33,789 nt of DNA from Reyranella sp. (lineage in GTDB: Bacteria > Pseudomonadota > Alphaproteobacteria > Reyranellales > Reyranellaceae), in assembly GCF_004297265.1 (NCBI RefSeq), contig NZ_SCUT01000001.1, positions 1 through 33,789 of the forward strand, read 5' to 3'. The notes beneath the pieces were generated by a model. That model was not told the DNA's origin. It did not search any database and saw nothing but the letters and a program-made list of their open reading frames with translations. A program made the translations under genes and the position numbers. Below are positions 8,226 through 18,140 of this stretch, in pieces; within the stretch, counting starts at the first letter, position 1, and each line of letters begins with the position of its first letter.

Positions 8226-8573
8226 GTGCCGGACCAAACTGGAAAGGAAGGCGCTTCATTGGAACGGCGTCTGGTCGAGCTCGCGTGGACGAATCCGGCG
8301 TTCGCCGCGCTGTTGCAGAAGGACCCGCGCGGCGCGCTGGCCGTCATCGGTGTCGAGGTCTCGCCTGGCGTCAAGATCGACGTCCGCCAGCAGCGGCGCG
8401 ACACGCTTTATTTCGTGATTCCCCCTCTCGCGGCAAAGCCTGAGGACGCGGACACGGTGATCAATCAGATGGATCTGTGGCAGAGCGGCGAGCTGTTCTG
8501 CTGGATGATGCCACAGGCTCTGAAACTCGAGCTGCTGCGCATGCGCCAGAGCTTTCGGAGCAACAATCCATGA
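8226..8573 (+). CDS. NHLP-type (nitrile-hydratase-like leader) protein, first of a pair
   Basis: A 115-residue protein. Residues 12-67 match the pattern I know for NHLP (TIGR03793-type) leaders and the nitrile hydratase alpha N-terminus: LAWTNPAFAALLQKDPRGAL, GVEVSPGVKIDV, then DTLYFVIPP. After the leader-like part a 48-residue tail ends in WMMPQALKLELLRMRQSF (93-110). There is no Gly-Gly cleavage site, no Cys/Ser/Thr-rich core and no CxxCSC metal motif, so it resembles neither a typical RiPP precursor nor a real nitrile hydratase. GTG is the start: AAAGGAGG lies seven bases before it, while the closer ATG at 8221 is in another frame. The next gene overlaps by ATGA and is its distant paralog. 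Role unknown. Confidence 0.8.
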   Translation: MPDQTGKEGASLERRLVELAWTNPAFAALLQKDPRGALAVIGVEVSPGVKIDVRQQRRDTLYFVIPPLAAKPEDADTVINQMDLWQSGELFCWMMPQALKLELLRMRQSFRSNNP

Positions 8574-8938
8574 GCGACCAGCAGGATCTCTTCACCGCCC
8601 ACTATCGCACGCTGCGTCGTGATGCAGAGGCACGCCGTCGGCTGATCGAGAACCCGATCGATGGTCTGAAAGAGCATTTCGGCTCGATACCCGGCGGCGC
8701 CTATCGTATCGAGGTCGTGCCGCAGGAGCCGGACACCATCACGATCGTGCTGCCAGCGCCGCCAGCCAACGGCCAGCCCACGGCGGCGGACATCGACGCC
8801 GCAAGCCGGCGAATCTACGACATGCTGTTCACCGACGGCATCGGTGGCTACCTGATCCCCGACGAGGCCCTCACGTGGGTGCTGCGCGATATGCGGTCAA
8901 GCTGGGCCATGGCTGCCAAGCCGAGGCAAGGAGGCTGA
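8570..8938 (+). CDS. NHLP-like protein, second of a pair
   Basis: A 122-residue protein starting at an ATG that overlaps the stop of the first NHLP gene, with GGAG nine bases upstream. The N-terminal 62 residues follow the same plan as its neighbour but more diverged: RTLRRDAEARRRLIENPIDG, then IPGGAYRIEVVPQEPDT and IVLPAP. The tail has GGYLIPDEALTWVLRDMR (92-109), which lines up with WMMPQALKLELLRMRQSF of the first protein. Both therefore share a second element, [WY]-[ML]-[MI]-P followed by an amphipathic helix ending MR-x-S-[FW]. It ends in Gly-Gly. There are no cysteines. Paired, translationally coupled paralogs suggest a heteromeric complex. It is the last gene of the operon. Function unknown. 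Confidence 0.75.
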   Translation: MSDQQDLFTAHYRTLRRDAEARRRLIENPIDGLKEHFGSIPGGAYRIEVVPQEPDTITIVLPAPPANGQPTAADIDAASRRIYDMLFTDGIGGYLIPDEALTWVLRDMRSSWAMAAKPRQGG

Positions 8939-9017
8939 GGTCTCCCGCCCCCAACACCCCTCGCTTCCGCTCCGGATTTCCCTTTCAATCAACGCTCTGG
9001 CGGCATTTTTGGGGCTA

Positions 9018-9056
9018 TAAACGCAATAAACGAAATAAACGAAACGAACGAAAGGG
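9018..9056 (+). repeat. Short A-rich direct repeat array
   Basis: Units of the form AAACGAAAT or AAACGCAAT are repeated about three times and then shorten to AACGAACGAAAGGG. It is a striking A-rich patch in a G+C-rich genome, close after the NHLP operon. It could be slippage-prone, or an A-tract protein-binding site. Confidence 0.55.
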
Positions 9057-9158
9057 AAAAAGTCGGAATCCGGCGCGAATGCCTCTCATTTCCGGGCGCG
9101 CGCGGCCGGCAGGGCATTTCGGGCCGGCCTACGGCGATCGATCCGCGGCCAAAAACCA

Positions 9159-9203
9159 CCTCATCCTTCGAGACGGCCGCGGCGCGGCCTCCTCAGGATG
9201 AGG
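9159..9203. repeat. Palindromic interspersed repeat, copy A
   Basis: The element has perfect nine-base inverted ends, CCTCATCCT and AGGATGAGG, around an inner TTCGAGACGGCC...GGCCTCC part. It shares its inner sequence with the copies near 9423 and 11181. About 20 bases of its left flank (GATCGATCCGCGG) recur before the fragment at 9328. Confidence 0.85.
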
Positions 9204-9327
9204 TTTGTGTCTGGATGAACGCGAGGCGGGAAGACTCAAGCGGCGTGGGAGTTCGCCATGGCCTCGCGCGATGCAGCTGCGTTCAAGGCGGCCGGTCTTG
9301 CGGTGATCGATCCGTGGACCGGAACCA

Positions 9328-9339
9328 CCTCATCCTGAG
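9328..9339. repeat. Palindromic repeat fragment, copy B
   Basis: Only the left end CCTCATCCTGAG is kept, and the element then breaks off. Its upstream flank (GATCGATCCGTGG...CC) closely matches that of copy A. This suggests the flank belongs to a larger duplicated unit and that this copy was truncated. Confidence 0.6.
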
Positions 9340-9357
9340 AGTCTGGCCAAGCACTTA

Positions 9358-9467
9358 CCTCATCCTGAGGAGCACCGCGACGCGGCGCGTCTCGAAGGAT
9401 GGGCACGCGCACCGCGTCTGTTGCCCATCCTTCGAGACGGCTGCTGCGCAGCCTCCTCAGGATGAGG
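9358..9467. repeat. Composite inverted pair of palindromic repeats (copies C and D)
   Basis: Copy C (9358-9403) runs CCTCATCCTGAGGAG, then GTCTCGAAGGATGGGC. After 19 bases copy D (9423-9467) runs GCCCATCCTTCGAGAC, then CTCCTCAGGATGAGG, the exact inverse order. The pair forms a large imperfect palindrome ending 34 bases past the guaA stop codon. A matching pair lies just upstream of guaA. Confidence 0.88.
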
Positions 9468-9501
9468 TTTGTGTTTGGCTCGGGATGACGGCCACGGGTC
9501 G

Positions 9502-11052
9502 TCACTCCCACTCGATCGTCCCCGGCGGCTTGCTGGTGATGTCGTAGGTCACGCGGTTGATGCCGCGGCATTCGTTGATGATGCGGTTGGCGACCCTGCC
9601 CAGGAAGGCGTGGTCGAACGGGTAGTAGTCGGCGGTCATGCCGTCGGTCGAGGTGACGGCCCGCAGCGCGCAGGCCTGGTCGTAGGTGCGGCCGTCGCCC
9701 ATCACGCCGACGGTCCGGACCGGCAGCAGCACGGCGAAGGCCTGCCAGATCTCGTCGTAGAGGCCGGCCTTGCGGATCTCGTCGAGATAGACGGCGTCGA
9801 CCTCGCGCAGGAGATCGAGCTTCTCCTTCGTGATGTCGCCGGGGATGCGGATGGCGAGGCCTGGCCCGGGGAACGGGTGACGGTTCACCAGGTCGGCCGG
9901 GAGGCCGAGCTCGCGGCCGAGCGCCCTCACCTCGTCCTTGAACAGCTCGCGCAGCGGCTCGACCAGCTTCATGTTCATGCGCGCCGGAAGCCCGCCGACA
10001 TTGTGGTGGCTCTTGATCGTGACGGAAGGTCCGCCGGTGAAGGAGACCGATTCGATCACGTCGGGATAGAGCGTGCCCTGGGCCAGGAACCGGGCGCCGC
10101 CGATCTTCTTCGCCTCGGCCTCGAACACGTCGATGAACAGCGCGCCGATCGTCTTGCGCTTCTTCTCCGGGTCGGTGACGCCGGCCAGCGCCTTCAGGAA
10201 GGTCTCCGAGGCGTCGGCGTGGATCAGCGGGATGTTGTAGTGGTCGCGGAACAGGCGGACAACCTGCTCGCCCTCGCCCTTGCGCAAGAGGCCATGGTCG
10301 ACGAACACGCATTGCAGCTGGTCGCCGATCGCCTCGTGCAGCAGCACGGCCACGACCGAGGAGTCGACGCCGCCGGAGAGGCCGCAGATCACCCTGCCCT
10401 TGCCGACCTGGGCGCGGACCTGCTCGATGGCGCGCTCGCGGAACGCGGCCATGGTCCAGTCGCCTTTTGCGCCGGCGATGTTCAGCGCGAAGTTGCGTAA
10501 AAGCTTGGCGCCGTCGGGCGTGTGCATCACCTCGGGGTGGAACTGCACGCCGTAATAGCCGCGGCTCTCGTCGGCGATGGCGGCGAAGGGCGCGTTCTCG
10601 CTGGTGGCGACGACGGAGAAGCCGTCCGGCAGCTTGGTGACGCGGTCGCCGTGGCTCATCCAGACCTGCTTGCGGTCGCCGGGCTGCCACACGCCGTCGA
10701 ACAGGCGGGTCGAGGCCTTGATCTCGACCTCGGCGCGGCCGAACTCGCGGTGGTGGCCGCCCTCGACCGAGCCGCCCAGCTCCTTGGCCATGGTCTGCTC
10801 GCCGTAGCAGATGCCCAGGACGGGCACGTCGGCGGTGAAGATGGCGGGATGGGCGGTGGGCGACTGGCCCTCGGTCACCGAGGCCGGGCCGCCGGAGAGG
10901 ATGATCCCGCGTGGAGCGAACGCCTTGATCTTGGCGTCATCGACGGACTGGAAGGGCAGGATTTCACAGTAAACCCCGGCTTCGCGCACGCGGCGGGCGA
11001 TCAGCTGGGTAACCTGGGAACCGAAATCGACGATCAGCAAACGGTCGGTCAT
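9502..11052 (-). CDS. guaA: GMP synthase (glutamine-hydrolysing)
   Basis: A 516-residue full-length enzyme converting XMP, ATP and glutamine to GMP in the cytoplasm. The N-terminal class I glutamine amidotransferase has the nucleophile Cys82 in GICYGEQ and the His172/Glu174 pair in FHPE. The ATP pyrophosphatase domain carries the PP-loop SGGVDSS (226-232). The C-terminal dimerisation domain ends in the usual KPPGTIEWE. It starts at ATG 11052. It is a single gene bracketed on both sides by pairs of palindromic repeats. guaB, the preceding step of the pathway, lies about 4 kb away on the same strand. Confidence 0.98.
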   Translation of the reverse strand: MTDRLLIVDFGSQVTQLIARRVREAGVYCEILPFQSVDDAKIKAFAPRGIILSGGPASVTEGQSPTAHPAIFTADVPVLGICYGEQTMAKELGGSVEGGHHREFGRAEVEIKASTRLFDGVWQPGDRKQVWMSHGDRVTKLPDGFSVVATSENAPFAAIADESRGYYGVQFHPEVMHTPDGAKLLRNFALNIAGAKGDWTMAAFRERAIEQVRAQVGKGRVICGLSGGVDSSVVAVLLHEAIGDQLQCVFVDHGLLRKGEGEQVVRLFRDHYNIPLIHADASETFLKALAGVTDPEKKRKTIGALFIDVFEAEAKKIGGARFLAQGTLYPDVIESVSFTGGPSVTIKSHHNVGGLPARMNMKLVEPLRELFKDEVRALGRELGLPADLVNRHPFPGPGLAIRIPGDITKEKLDLLREVDAVYLDEIRKAGLYDEIWQAFAVLLPVRTVGVMGDGRTYDQACALRAVTSTDGMTADYYPFDHAFLGRVANRIINECRGINRVTYDITSKPPGTIEWE

Positions 11053-11118
11053 GGGGCGATATAAGCGCGACCGGCCGGGGCGGCAACCGCAAAGACCGGT
11101 CCGAATTCACACCACCGA

Positions 11119-11227
11119 CCTCATCCTGAGGAGGCCCGAAGGGCCGTCTCGAAGGATGGGCCACACACACCACGAGCGTTGCCCATCCTTCGAGACGCAC
11201 GCCTTCGGCGCGCTCCTCAGGATGAGG
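11119..11227. repeat. Composite inverted pair of palindromic repeats (copies E and F)
   Basis: Copy E (11119-11161) is CCTCATCCTGAGGAG, an arm of GGCCCGAAGGGCC, then GTCTCGAAGGATGGGC. After 19 bases copy F (11181-11227) repeats it inverted: GCCCATCCTTCGAGAC, then CTCCTCAGGATGAGG. Spacing and arrangement match the pair near 9358. It lies between the GNAT gene's stop (11245) and the guaA start, so it is transcribed into or just before the guaA leader. Confidence 0.9.
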
Positions 11228-11244
11228 TGGAGTGGGTCGAAGAG

Positions 11245-11811
11245 TTAGCCCTCCGCCGCCAGCCGGCGCCGGATCAGCGGGGCGCGGAGGTCGCGCCAGG
11301 CGTAGGCGATCTCCTCGACGTCGGTGCCGCCCATCGTGTCGATCCGCGCGCCCACCCGCTCGCCGCCCAGCCCCTCGTAGAAGAAGCGGGTCGGATTCTC
11401 GGCCAGCATCCACAGGACGGCGGTGTCGCAGCGGTCGGCCTGGAGCTGGCGGAACAGCGCGCCGAGCAGCTTGCGGCCGAGGCCCAGGTTCTGGAAATCG
11501 GGCTCGACGTAGAGCGTGTAGACCTCGCCCACCCGGATCTCGCGGCCGTCCAAGCCTTCGGGCGGATCGCGCACCGGGCCGCAGCTGCCGAAGCCCACGA
11601 CGCCCATGTCGCGGTCGTCGGCCACGAAGACGCCGCGTGCCTCGGCCGGGTCCCGCAGGAGCTGCGACCACCAGGCCGACTGGCGCACGTCCGACATGGC
11701 GACCAGCATCGCGTCGGGCAGCAGGCCGGCATAGGTCGCCTGCCAGGTCTCGACATGGACCCGGCCGATCGCCGCGGCGTCGTGCCGGGAGGCGCGGCGG
11801 ATGCGGATCAT
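11245..11811 (-). CDS. GNAT-family N-acetyltransferase
   Basis: A 188-residue acetyltransferase of the GNAT fold, using acetyl-CoA on an unknown amine. The central beta strand VYTLYVEPDFQNLGLGRKLL (about 96-115) contains the acetyl-CoA pyrophosphate loop in the form QNLGLGRKL, close to the canonical Q/R-x-x-G-x-G/A. The start segment MIRIRRASRHDAAAIGRVH and the mid-region WQATYAGLLPDAML are typical of the family. The ATG overlaps the rsmB stop by four bases (ATGA), so the two genes are probably co-transcribed. The substrate cannot be told from sequence. Confidence 0.9.
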   Translation of the reverse strand: MIRIRRASRHDAAAIGRVHVETWQATYAGLLPDAMLVAMSDVRQSAWWSQLLRDPAEARGVFVADDRDMGVVGFGSCGPVRDPPEGLDGREIRVGEVYTLYVEPDFQNLGLGRKLLGALFRQLQADRCDTAVLWMLAENPTRFFYEGLGGERVGARIDTMGGTDVEEIAYAWRDLRAPLIRRRLAAEG

Positions 11812-13172
11812 GCTGCCTCCTCGGGGGCTGCCTCCTCGGCGACCGCCTTCTCCTCCGGCTTCCGGACGAGGGCCGCGGCGAAGAAGCCGTCGGTGCCGTG
11901 CCTCAGGGGCGAGAGCCGCAGGTACGGGCCGTTCTCGACCTCGGGCGGCGGCTCGCTCGCGATGACGTCACGCCACAGCGCGCCGACCGGCACCACCTCG
12001 AACCTGTCGTTGCGCTCCAGGAAGGCGGCGATCTGCTTCTCGTTCTCGGCCGGCAGCACCGAGCAGGTGGCGTAGATCAGGCCCCCGCCCGGCTTCACCA
12101 GCTTCGACGCCGCATCGAGGATGGCGGCCTGCTTCGGGACCAGCTCCTCGAGGTCCTTGGGCTGCAGGGTCCAGCGGCCGTCGGGATTGCGCCGCCACGT
12201 GCCCGTGCCGGTGCAGGGCGCGTCGACCAGCACGCGGTCGAAGGCGCCGGCCTGGCGCTTCAGCCATTTGCGGTTGTCGGCATCGATGGGCCTGCGCTCG
12301 ACATTGTGCGCGCCGGCGCGGCGCAGGCGCTGGGCGGAGCGGTCGAGGCGGGATTCATAGACGTCCATCGCCACGACCCGGCCCTTGTTGTTCATGCGCG
12401 CGGCCATCGCCAGGGTCTTGCCACCGGCGCCGGCGCAATAGTCGGCGATCTGCATGCCGGGCTGGGCATCGACCAGAGCGGCCACGAGCTGCGAGCCCTC
12501 GTCCTGGATCTCGACCAGCCCGTTCTGGAAGGCCTCGCCCTTCACCACCGAAAGCCGGCGGCGCAGGCGCAGGCCATCCGGGGCGTAGCGCATCGGCTCG
12601 GTCTCGATCCCGTCGCGGGCCAGCGCCTCGCGCGCCTGCTCCACGGTGGCCTTCAGCCGGTTGACGCGCAGGTCGACCGGCGGCGGCGTGTCGAGGGCGG
12701 CAACCTCGCGGCCCCAGCCCTCGCCATAGGCTTCCTTGAAGTGCGGCGCGACCCATTCCTGGATGTTCAGGCGCACCCAGTCGGGCTGCTCGGGATGGGG
12801 CAGCGAATGGCCTTCCATCTGGCGCAGCGCGCGGTACTCCGCCTCGTCGAGCCGCGACGGGCGATAGGTGCCGCCGTCGAACAGGCTTTCGAGCCCGGCC
12901 ATGTCGAGCCCCTCGACCAGCATCAGGTCGGCGGCGACGATGGCCCGCGCCCCGCGGTCGGGATGACGCGTGCGCTCCAGCCACCAGGCGAGCTGGCCGT
13001 AGCGCCGCAGGATGCTCCACACATGATCGGACACGGCCCGCCGGTCGCCGCCGCCGATGAAGCGGCGCGCGCGGAAATAGGCATTGGCGACGAGATCGGC
13101 CGGCCTTTCGGTATGGCTGACGATTTCGTCGAGGAGTTCTATGGTGGCCGCCACCCGCGCGCCCGGTGTCAC
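11808..13172 (-). CDS. rsmB: 16S rRNA (cytosine-C5) methyltransferase RsmB-like (RsmB/NOP family)
   Basis: A 454-residue SAM-dependent RNA m5C methyltransferase. The SAM motif is DYCAGAGGKT (244-253). Catalytic motif IV is VDAPCTGTGTWRRNPD, with Cys320 as the release cysteine. Motif VI is YATCSVLPAENE, with the nucleophile Cys370. An N-terminal helical NusB-like part precedes it. I chose GTG at 13172 over the longer frame because AAGGAG lies about six bases upstream of it and the longer version has no ribosome site. This leaves 31 bases to the divergent SGNH gene. The symbol follows the family; RsmB is the closest named member, but an RsmF-like target cannot be excluded. Confidence 0.9.
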   Translation of the reverse strand: MTPGARVAATIELLDEIVSHTERPADLVANAYFRARRFIGGGDRRAVSDHVWSILRRYGQLAWWLERTRHPDRGARAIVAADLMLVEGLDMAGLESLFDGGTYRPSRLDEAEYRALRQMEGHSLPHPEQPDWVRLNIQEWVAPHFKEAYGEGWGREVAALDTPPPVDLRVNRLKATVEQAREALARDGIETEPMRYAPDGLRLRRRLSVVKGEAFQNGLVEIQDEGSQLVAALVDAQPGMQIADYCAGAGGKTLAMAARMNNKGRVVAMDVYESRLDRSAQRLRRAGAHNVERRPIDADNRKWLKRQAGAFDRVLVDAPCTGTGTWRRNPDGRWTLQPKDLEELVPKQAAILDAASKLVKPGGGLIYATCSVLPAENEKQIAAFLERNDRFEVVPVGALWRDVIASEPPPEVENGPYLRLSPLRHGTDGFFAAALVRKPEEKAVAEEAAPEEAA

Positions 13173-13203
13173 GTCTGTCTCCTTGTCAAAGCATGCCGCT
13201 ACG

Positions 13204-14274
13204 ATGAATACGCCCGACGCGCAACGTCCGCGCTCCGAGCTTCTCCGCCGCACCGTCCTCGTCCTCGTCTCGGTCGTGATCGGCCTCGGCCTGATCGAGA
13301 TCGGCGTCCGCGCCTCGACCTGGACCTGGCTGTTCGCCTGGCCGAACTACGTGCTCGACGCGCGCAAGGTGCTGGCGGAGACCGATAACGGCCGCTCGGT
13401 GCACGACCCGCGGCTGGGATACCGGCCGCGCCCGGGCTACGCGGCCACGGGCGTCACGATCGACGGCGACGGGCTGCGCACGACCGGCGTGGCGCCCGCG
13501 GGCGGCAAGGCGCCGATCCTCGCGGTGGGCGATTCCTTCACCTTCGGCGAGGAGGTGGCCGACGGCGAGAGCTGGCCTGCCGACCTGCAGCGCCTCACCG
13601 GCCGGCGCGTCCTGAACGGCGGCGTGAGCGGCTACGGCTTCGACCAGATCGTGCTGCGCGCCGAGGCGCTGGCACCGCTCTACCGTCCGGGCGCCATCGT
13701 CGTGGCCTTCATCGCCGACGACATCCGCCGGACCGAGATGCGGCGCCTGTGGAGCGCCGACAAGCCCTACTTCGATCCCGAAGGTGACGGGCTCACGCTG
13801 CGCAACGTGCCGGTGCCGCCGCGCGCGCCGCCCGAGACGACGCTCACCTTCTGGCAACACACGATCGGCTACTCCTACGCTTTCGACTTCCTGATGCGGC
13901 GGCTCGGACTGCTGCACGACTGGTTCGGCGACCATGTCCGCGTCCACAAGGAAGGCACCGGAGAGCGCATCGCCTGCCGGCTCACGGCGCGCCTCGCCGA
14001 GTTGCAGAAGCAGGGCGACGCCCCTGTCCTCCTGGTCGCCACCTACGATCCCGTCGTGTGGGACGATCCGAAGTTCGCCGCCGAGCAGCGACGCCTGACG
14101 GCGGGCCTGCTCGACTGCGCCCGCCGCAACGGCCTCGCCACGCTCGACACCTACGAGGCCCTGGCCGCGACACCCCGGCCGCGCGATCTCTACGTGCTGT
14201 GGCACATGAACGCCGCGGGCAATGCGCTGATCGCGCGTCTGGTCGCAGGCGCCCTCGGCGACAAGGGCAACTGA
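13204..14274 (+). CDS. SGNH/GDSL-hydrolase-like membrane-anchored protein, first copy
   Basis: A 356-residue protein. A single N-terminal membrane segment (about 16-34) anchors it, with the bulk probably periplasmic. The nucleophile elbow is VGDSFTFGEE with Ser111. The next block is NGGVSGYGFDQ, and LWHMNAAGNALIA near the C-terminus holds the likely catalytic His. SGNH domains of this sort deacetylate or acetylate sugars of envelope polysaccharides. It is divergent from rsmB and followed at once by a paralog. The start at ATG 13204 has no strong ribosome site. Confidence 0.85.
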   Translation: MNTPDAQRPRSELLRRTVLVLVSVVIGLGLIEIGVRASTWTWLFAWPNYVLDARKVLAETDNGRSVHDPRLGYRPRPGYAATGVTIDGDGLRTTGVAPAGGKAPILAVGDSFTFGEEVADGESWPADLQRLTGRRVLNGGVSGYGFDQIVLRAEALAPLYRPGAIVVAFIADDIRRTEMRRLWSADKPYFDPEGDGLTLRNVPVPPRAPPETTLTFWQHTIGYSYAFDFLMRRLGLLHDWFGDHVRVHKEGTGERIACRLTARLAELQKQGDAPVLLVATYDPVVWDDPKFAAEQRRLTAGLLDCARRNGLATLDTYEALAATPRPRDLYVLWHMNAAGNALIARLVAGALGDKGN

Positions 14275-14275
14275 G

Positions 14276-16833
<2,558 letters not shown>

Positions 16834-16907
16834 TTATACACACTGCCACGCGTAAGCCAAGCGCCAAGCCAAGTGCACTCGCGCGGGTCCGTTATGCACA
16901 GGTAACC

Positions 16908-17411
16908 CTACGCGGCCCCCAGGAAATCGCGTTTCCCAATCTCGACGCCGGACTGGCGCAAGATTGCGTAGGCCGTGGTGCAGTGGAAATAGAAGTTCGG
17001 CAGGGCGAAATGCAGGAGATATTGCTCGCCGGTGAGCTTCAGCGGCGAGCCGGCGATCGTCAGGACGACCTCGCGGCCTTCGCTGCCGTCGATCTGCTCG
17101 GCCTTGAAGCCCTCCAGGTAGGCCAGCACCGACGCGATGCGCTTCTGAAGCTCCGACAGCGTCTTCTCCGCATTGTCATGCGGCGGCGGCACCTCGGCGC
17201 CAGCGAGCCGGGCCGCGCTTTCCTCGGCGAAGCGGCAGGCGATCTGCACCTGGCGGGTGAAGGGCAGCATGTCGGGCGTCAGCCGGGTCGCGCCCAGCAC
17301 GGCCTCGTCGACCTTCTTCGCGGCCGCCCAGGCCGAACCCAGAACCTTCGCGAGAGCGCCGAGCTGGCGCTGGTAGACGGGGATCGAGGCGCCGTACATG
17401 CCGAGGGACAT
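16908..17411 (-). CDS. DUF1993 domain protein
   Basis: A 167-residue protein of the DUF1993 family (PF09351), usually about 165-170 residues, so it is complete. Typical features are the MYGASIPVYQRQL start, ARLTPDMLPFTRQVQIAC-like middle (here TRLTPDMLPFTRQVQ), AEVPPPHDNAEKTLSEL, and the C-terminal LPNFYFHCTTAYAILR. It is predicted to be a helical bundle of the DinB-like kind. The function is not established. I started at the ATG 17411, with GGAG upstream, rather than further upstream where the frame runs into rlmE. It lies 34 bases after rlmE on the same strand. Confidence 0.9.
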   Translation of the reverse strand: MSLGMYGASIPVYQRQLGALAKVLGSAWAAAKKVDEAVLGATRLTPDMLPFTRQVQIACRFAEESAARLAGAEVPPPHDNAEKTLSELQKRIASVLAYLEGFKAEQIDGSEGREVVLTIAGSPLKLTGEQYLLHFALPNFYFHCTTAYAILRQSGVEIGKRDFLGAA

Positions 17412-17445
17412 GCGATTTTCTCCGTTGGGACTGACGCCGCGAAAC

Positions 17446-18138
17446 CTATCCGCGGAAGCCCGTGCCGACGACATACATTTCCGCCGAGTCCGCCCGGCTG
17501 GCTTCCGGCTTGAAATGGCGCACTTTCTCGAAGTCCTTCTTCAGGCGGTCGAGCAACGTCCGCTCGGTCCCGCCACGCAGTACCTTGGCCACGAATGCGC
17601 CGCCTGGCTTCAGGATCTCGCGGGCGAAGTCGTGGGCGGCTTCCGCCAGCCCCATGATGCGCATGTGGTCGACCTGGGTTTCGCCCGTGGCCGCTGCCGC
17701 CATGTCGCTCATAACCACGTCCGCCGGCCCGCCCAGCAGCTCCGTGAGCACGGCGGGCGCATCCTCGTCGTAGAAGTCCTTGGCGAGCACCGTAGCGCCG
17801 GGGATCGGTTCGACCGGCGTCAGGTCGATCCCGATCACCACGCCCTTGTTCTTGCCCGAGCTGACGCGCGCGACCGCTACCTGCGTCCAGCCGCCCGGCG
17901 CGGCGCCGAGATCGACGATGCGGCCGCCCGGCTTCAGGAACCGGAATTGGTCATCGATCTGCAGCAGCTTGAAGGCGGCGCGCGAGCGATAGCCGCGCTT
18001 CTTCGCTTCCTCGACATAGGGATCGTTGAGCTGGCGCTGCAGCCAGCGCTGGGAGGAGACCGTGCGGCCGCGCGCCGTCTTCACACGGACCGTGGCACGG
18101 CGCCCCGTCGGGACGCTGCCCTTCTTGTCGCGCGCCAT
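17446..18138 (-). CDS. rlmE: 23S rRNA (uridine-2'-O) methyltransferase RlmE
   Basis: A 230-residue RrmJ/FtsJ-type enzyme that methylates the 2'-OH of the A-loop uridine (U2552 in E. coli) in the 50S subunit. The catalytic K-D-K-E set is present: Lys57 (SRAAFKL), Asp145 (VMSDMAA), Lys185 (FVAKVLRG) and Glu220 (DSAEMYVVG). SAM binding uses VDLGAAPGGWTQ (75-86). A basic N-terminal tail is longer than in E. coli. The ATG at 18138 stands two bases after the ppx/gppA stop, so the two are an operon. Confidence 0.96.
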   Translation of the reverse strand: MARDKKGSVPTGRRATVRVKTARGRTVSSQRWLQRQLNDPYVEEAKKRGYRSRAAFKLLQIDDQFRFLKPGGRIVDLGAAPGGWTQVAVARVSSGKNKGVVIGIDLTPVEPIPGATVLAKDFYDEDAPAVLTELLGGPADVVMSDMAAAATGETQVDHMRIMGLAEAAHDFAREILKPGGAFVAKVLRGGTERTLLDRLKKDFEKVRHFKPEASRADSAEMYVVGTGFRG

Positions 18139-18140
18139 GC

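Larger units (their letters stand above)
8939..9501. other. Repeat-rich intergenic region between the NHLP operon and guaA
   Basis: No convincing gene is seen in these 563 bases. The region holds an A-rich direct repeat array, a GGCCGGC/GCCGGCC stem (9104-9129), and several copies of a palindromic repeat family described separately. The frames that stay open here have no family features and vary with the repeats. Transcripts of the NHLP operon and of guaA converge here, so the hairpins may serve as terminators. Confidence 0.7.

Noticed and set aside
8226..8573. True nitrile hydratase alpha subunit
   Set aside because: The CxxCSC metal site and most of the catalytic domain are absent. Only the leader-like N-terminal part is present.
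9159..9467. CRISPR array
   Set aside because: The units are palindromic, alternate in orientation and are unevenly spaced, with no regular spacers or cas genes.
9236..10690. Long minus-strand frame antiparallel to and overlapping guaA in another frame
   Set aside because: Arg/Pro-rich composition typical of a shadow frame in G+C-rich DNA. guaA is the unambiguous gene.
11232..13388. 718-residue plus-strand frame over GNAT and rsmB
   Set aside because: Antisense to two clear families, and low-complexity with no motif.
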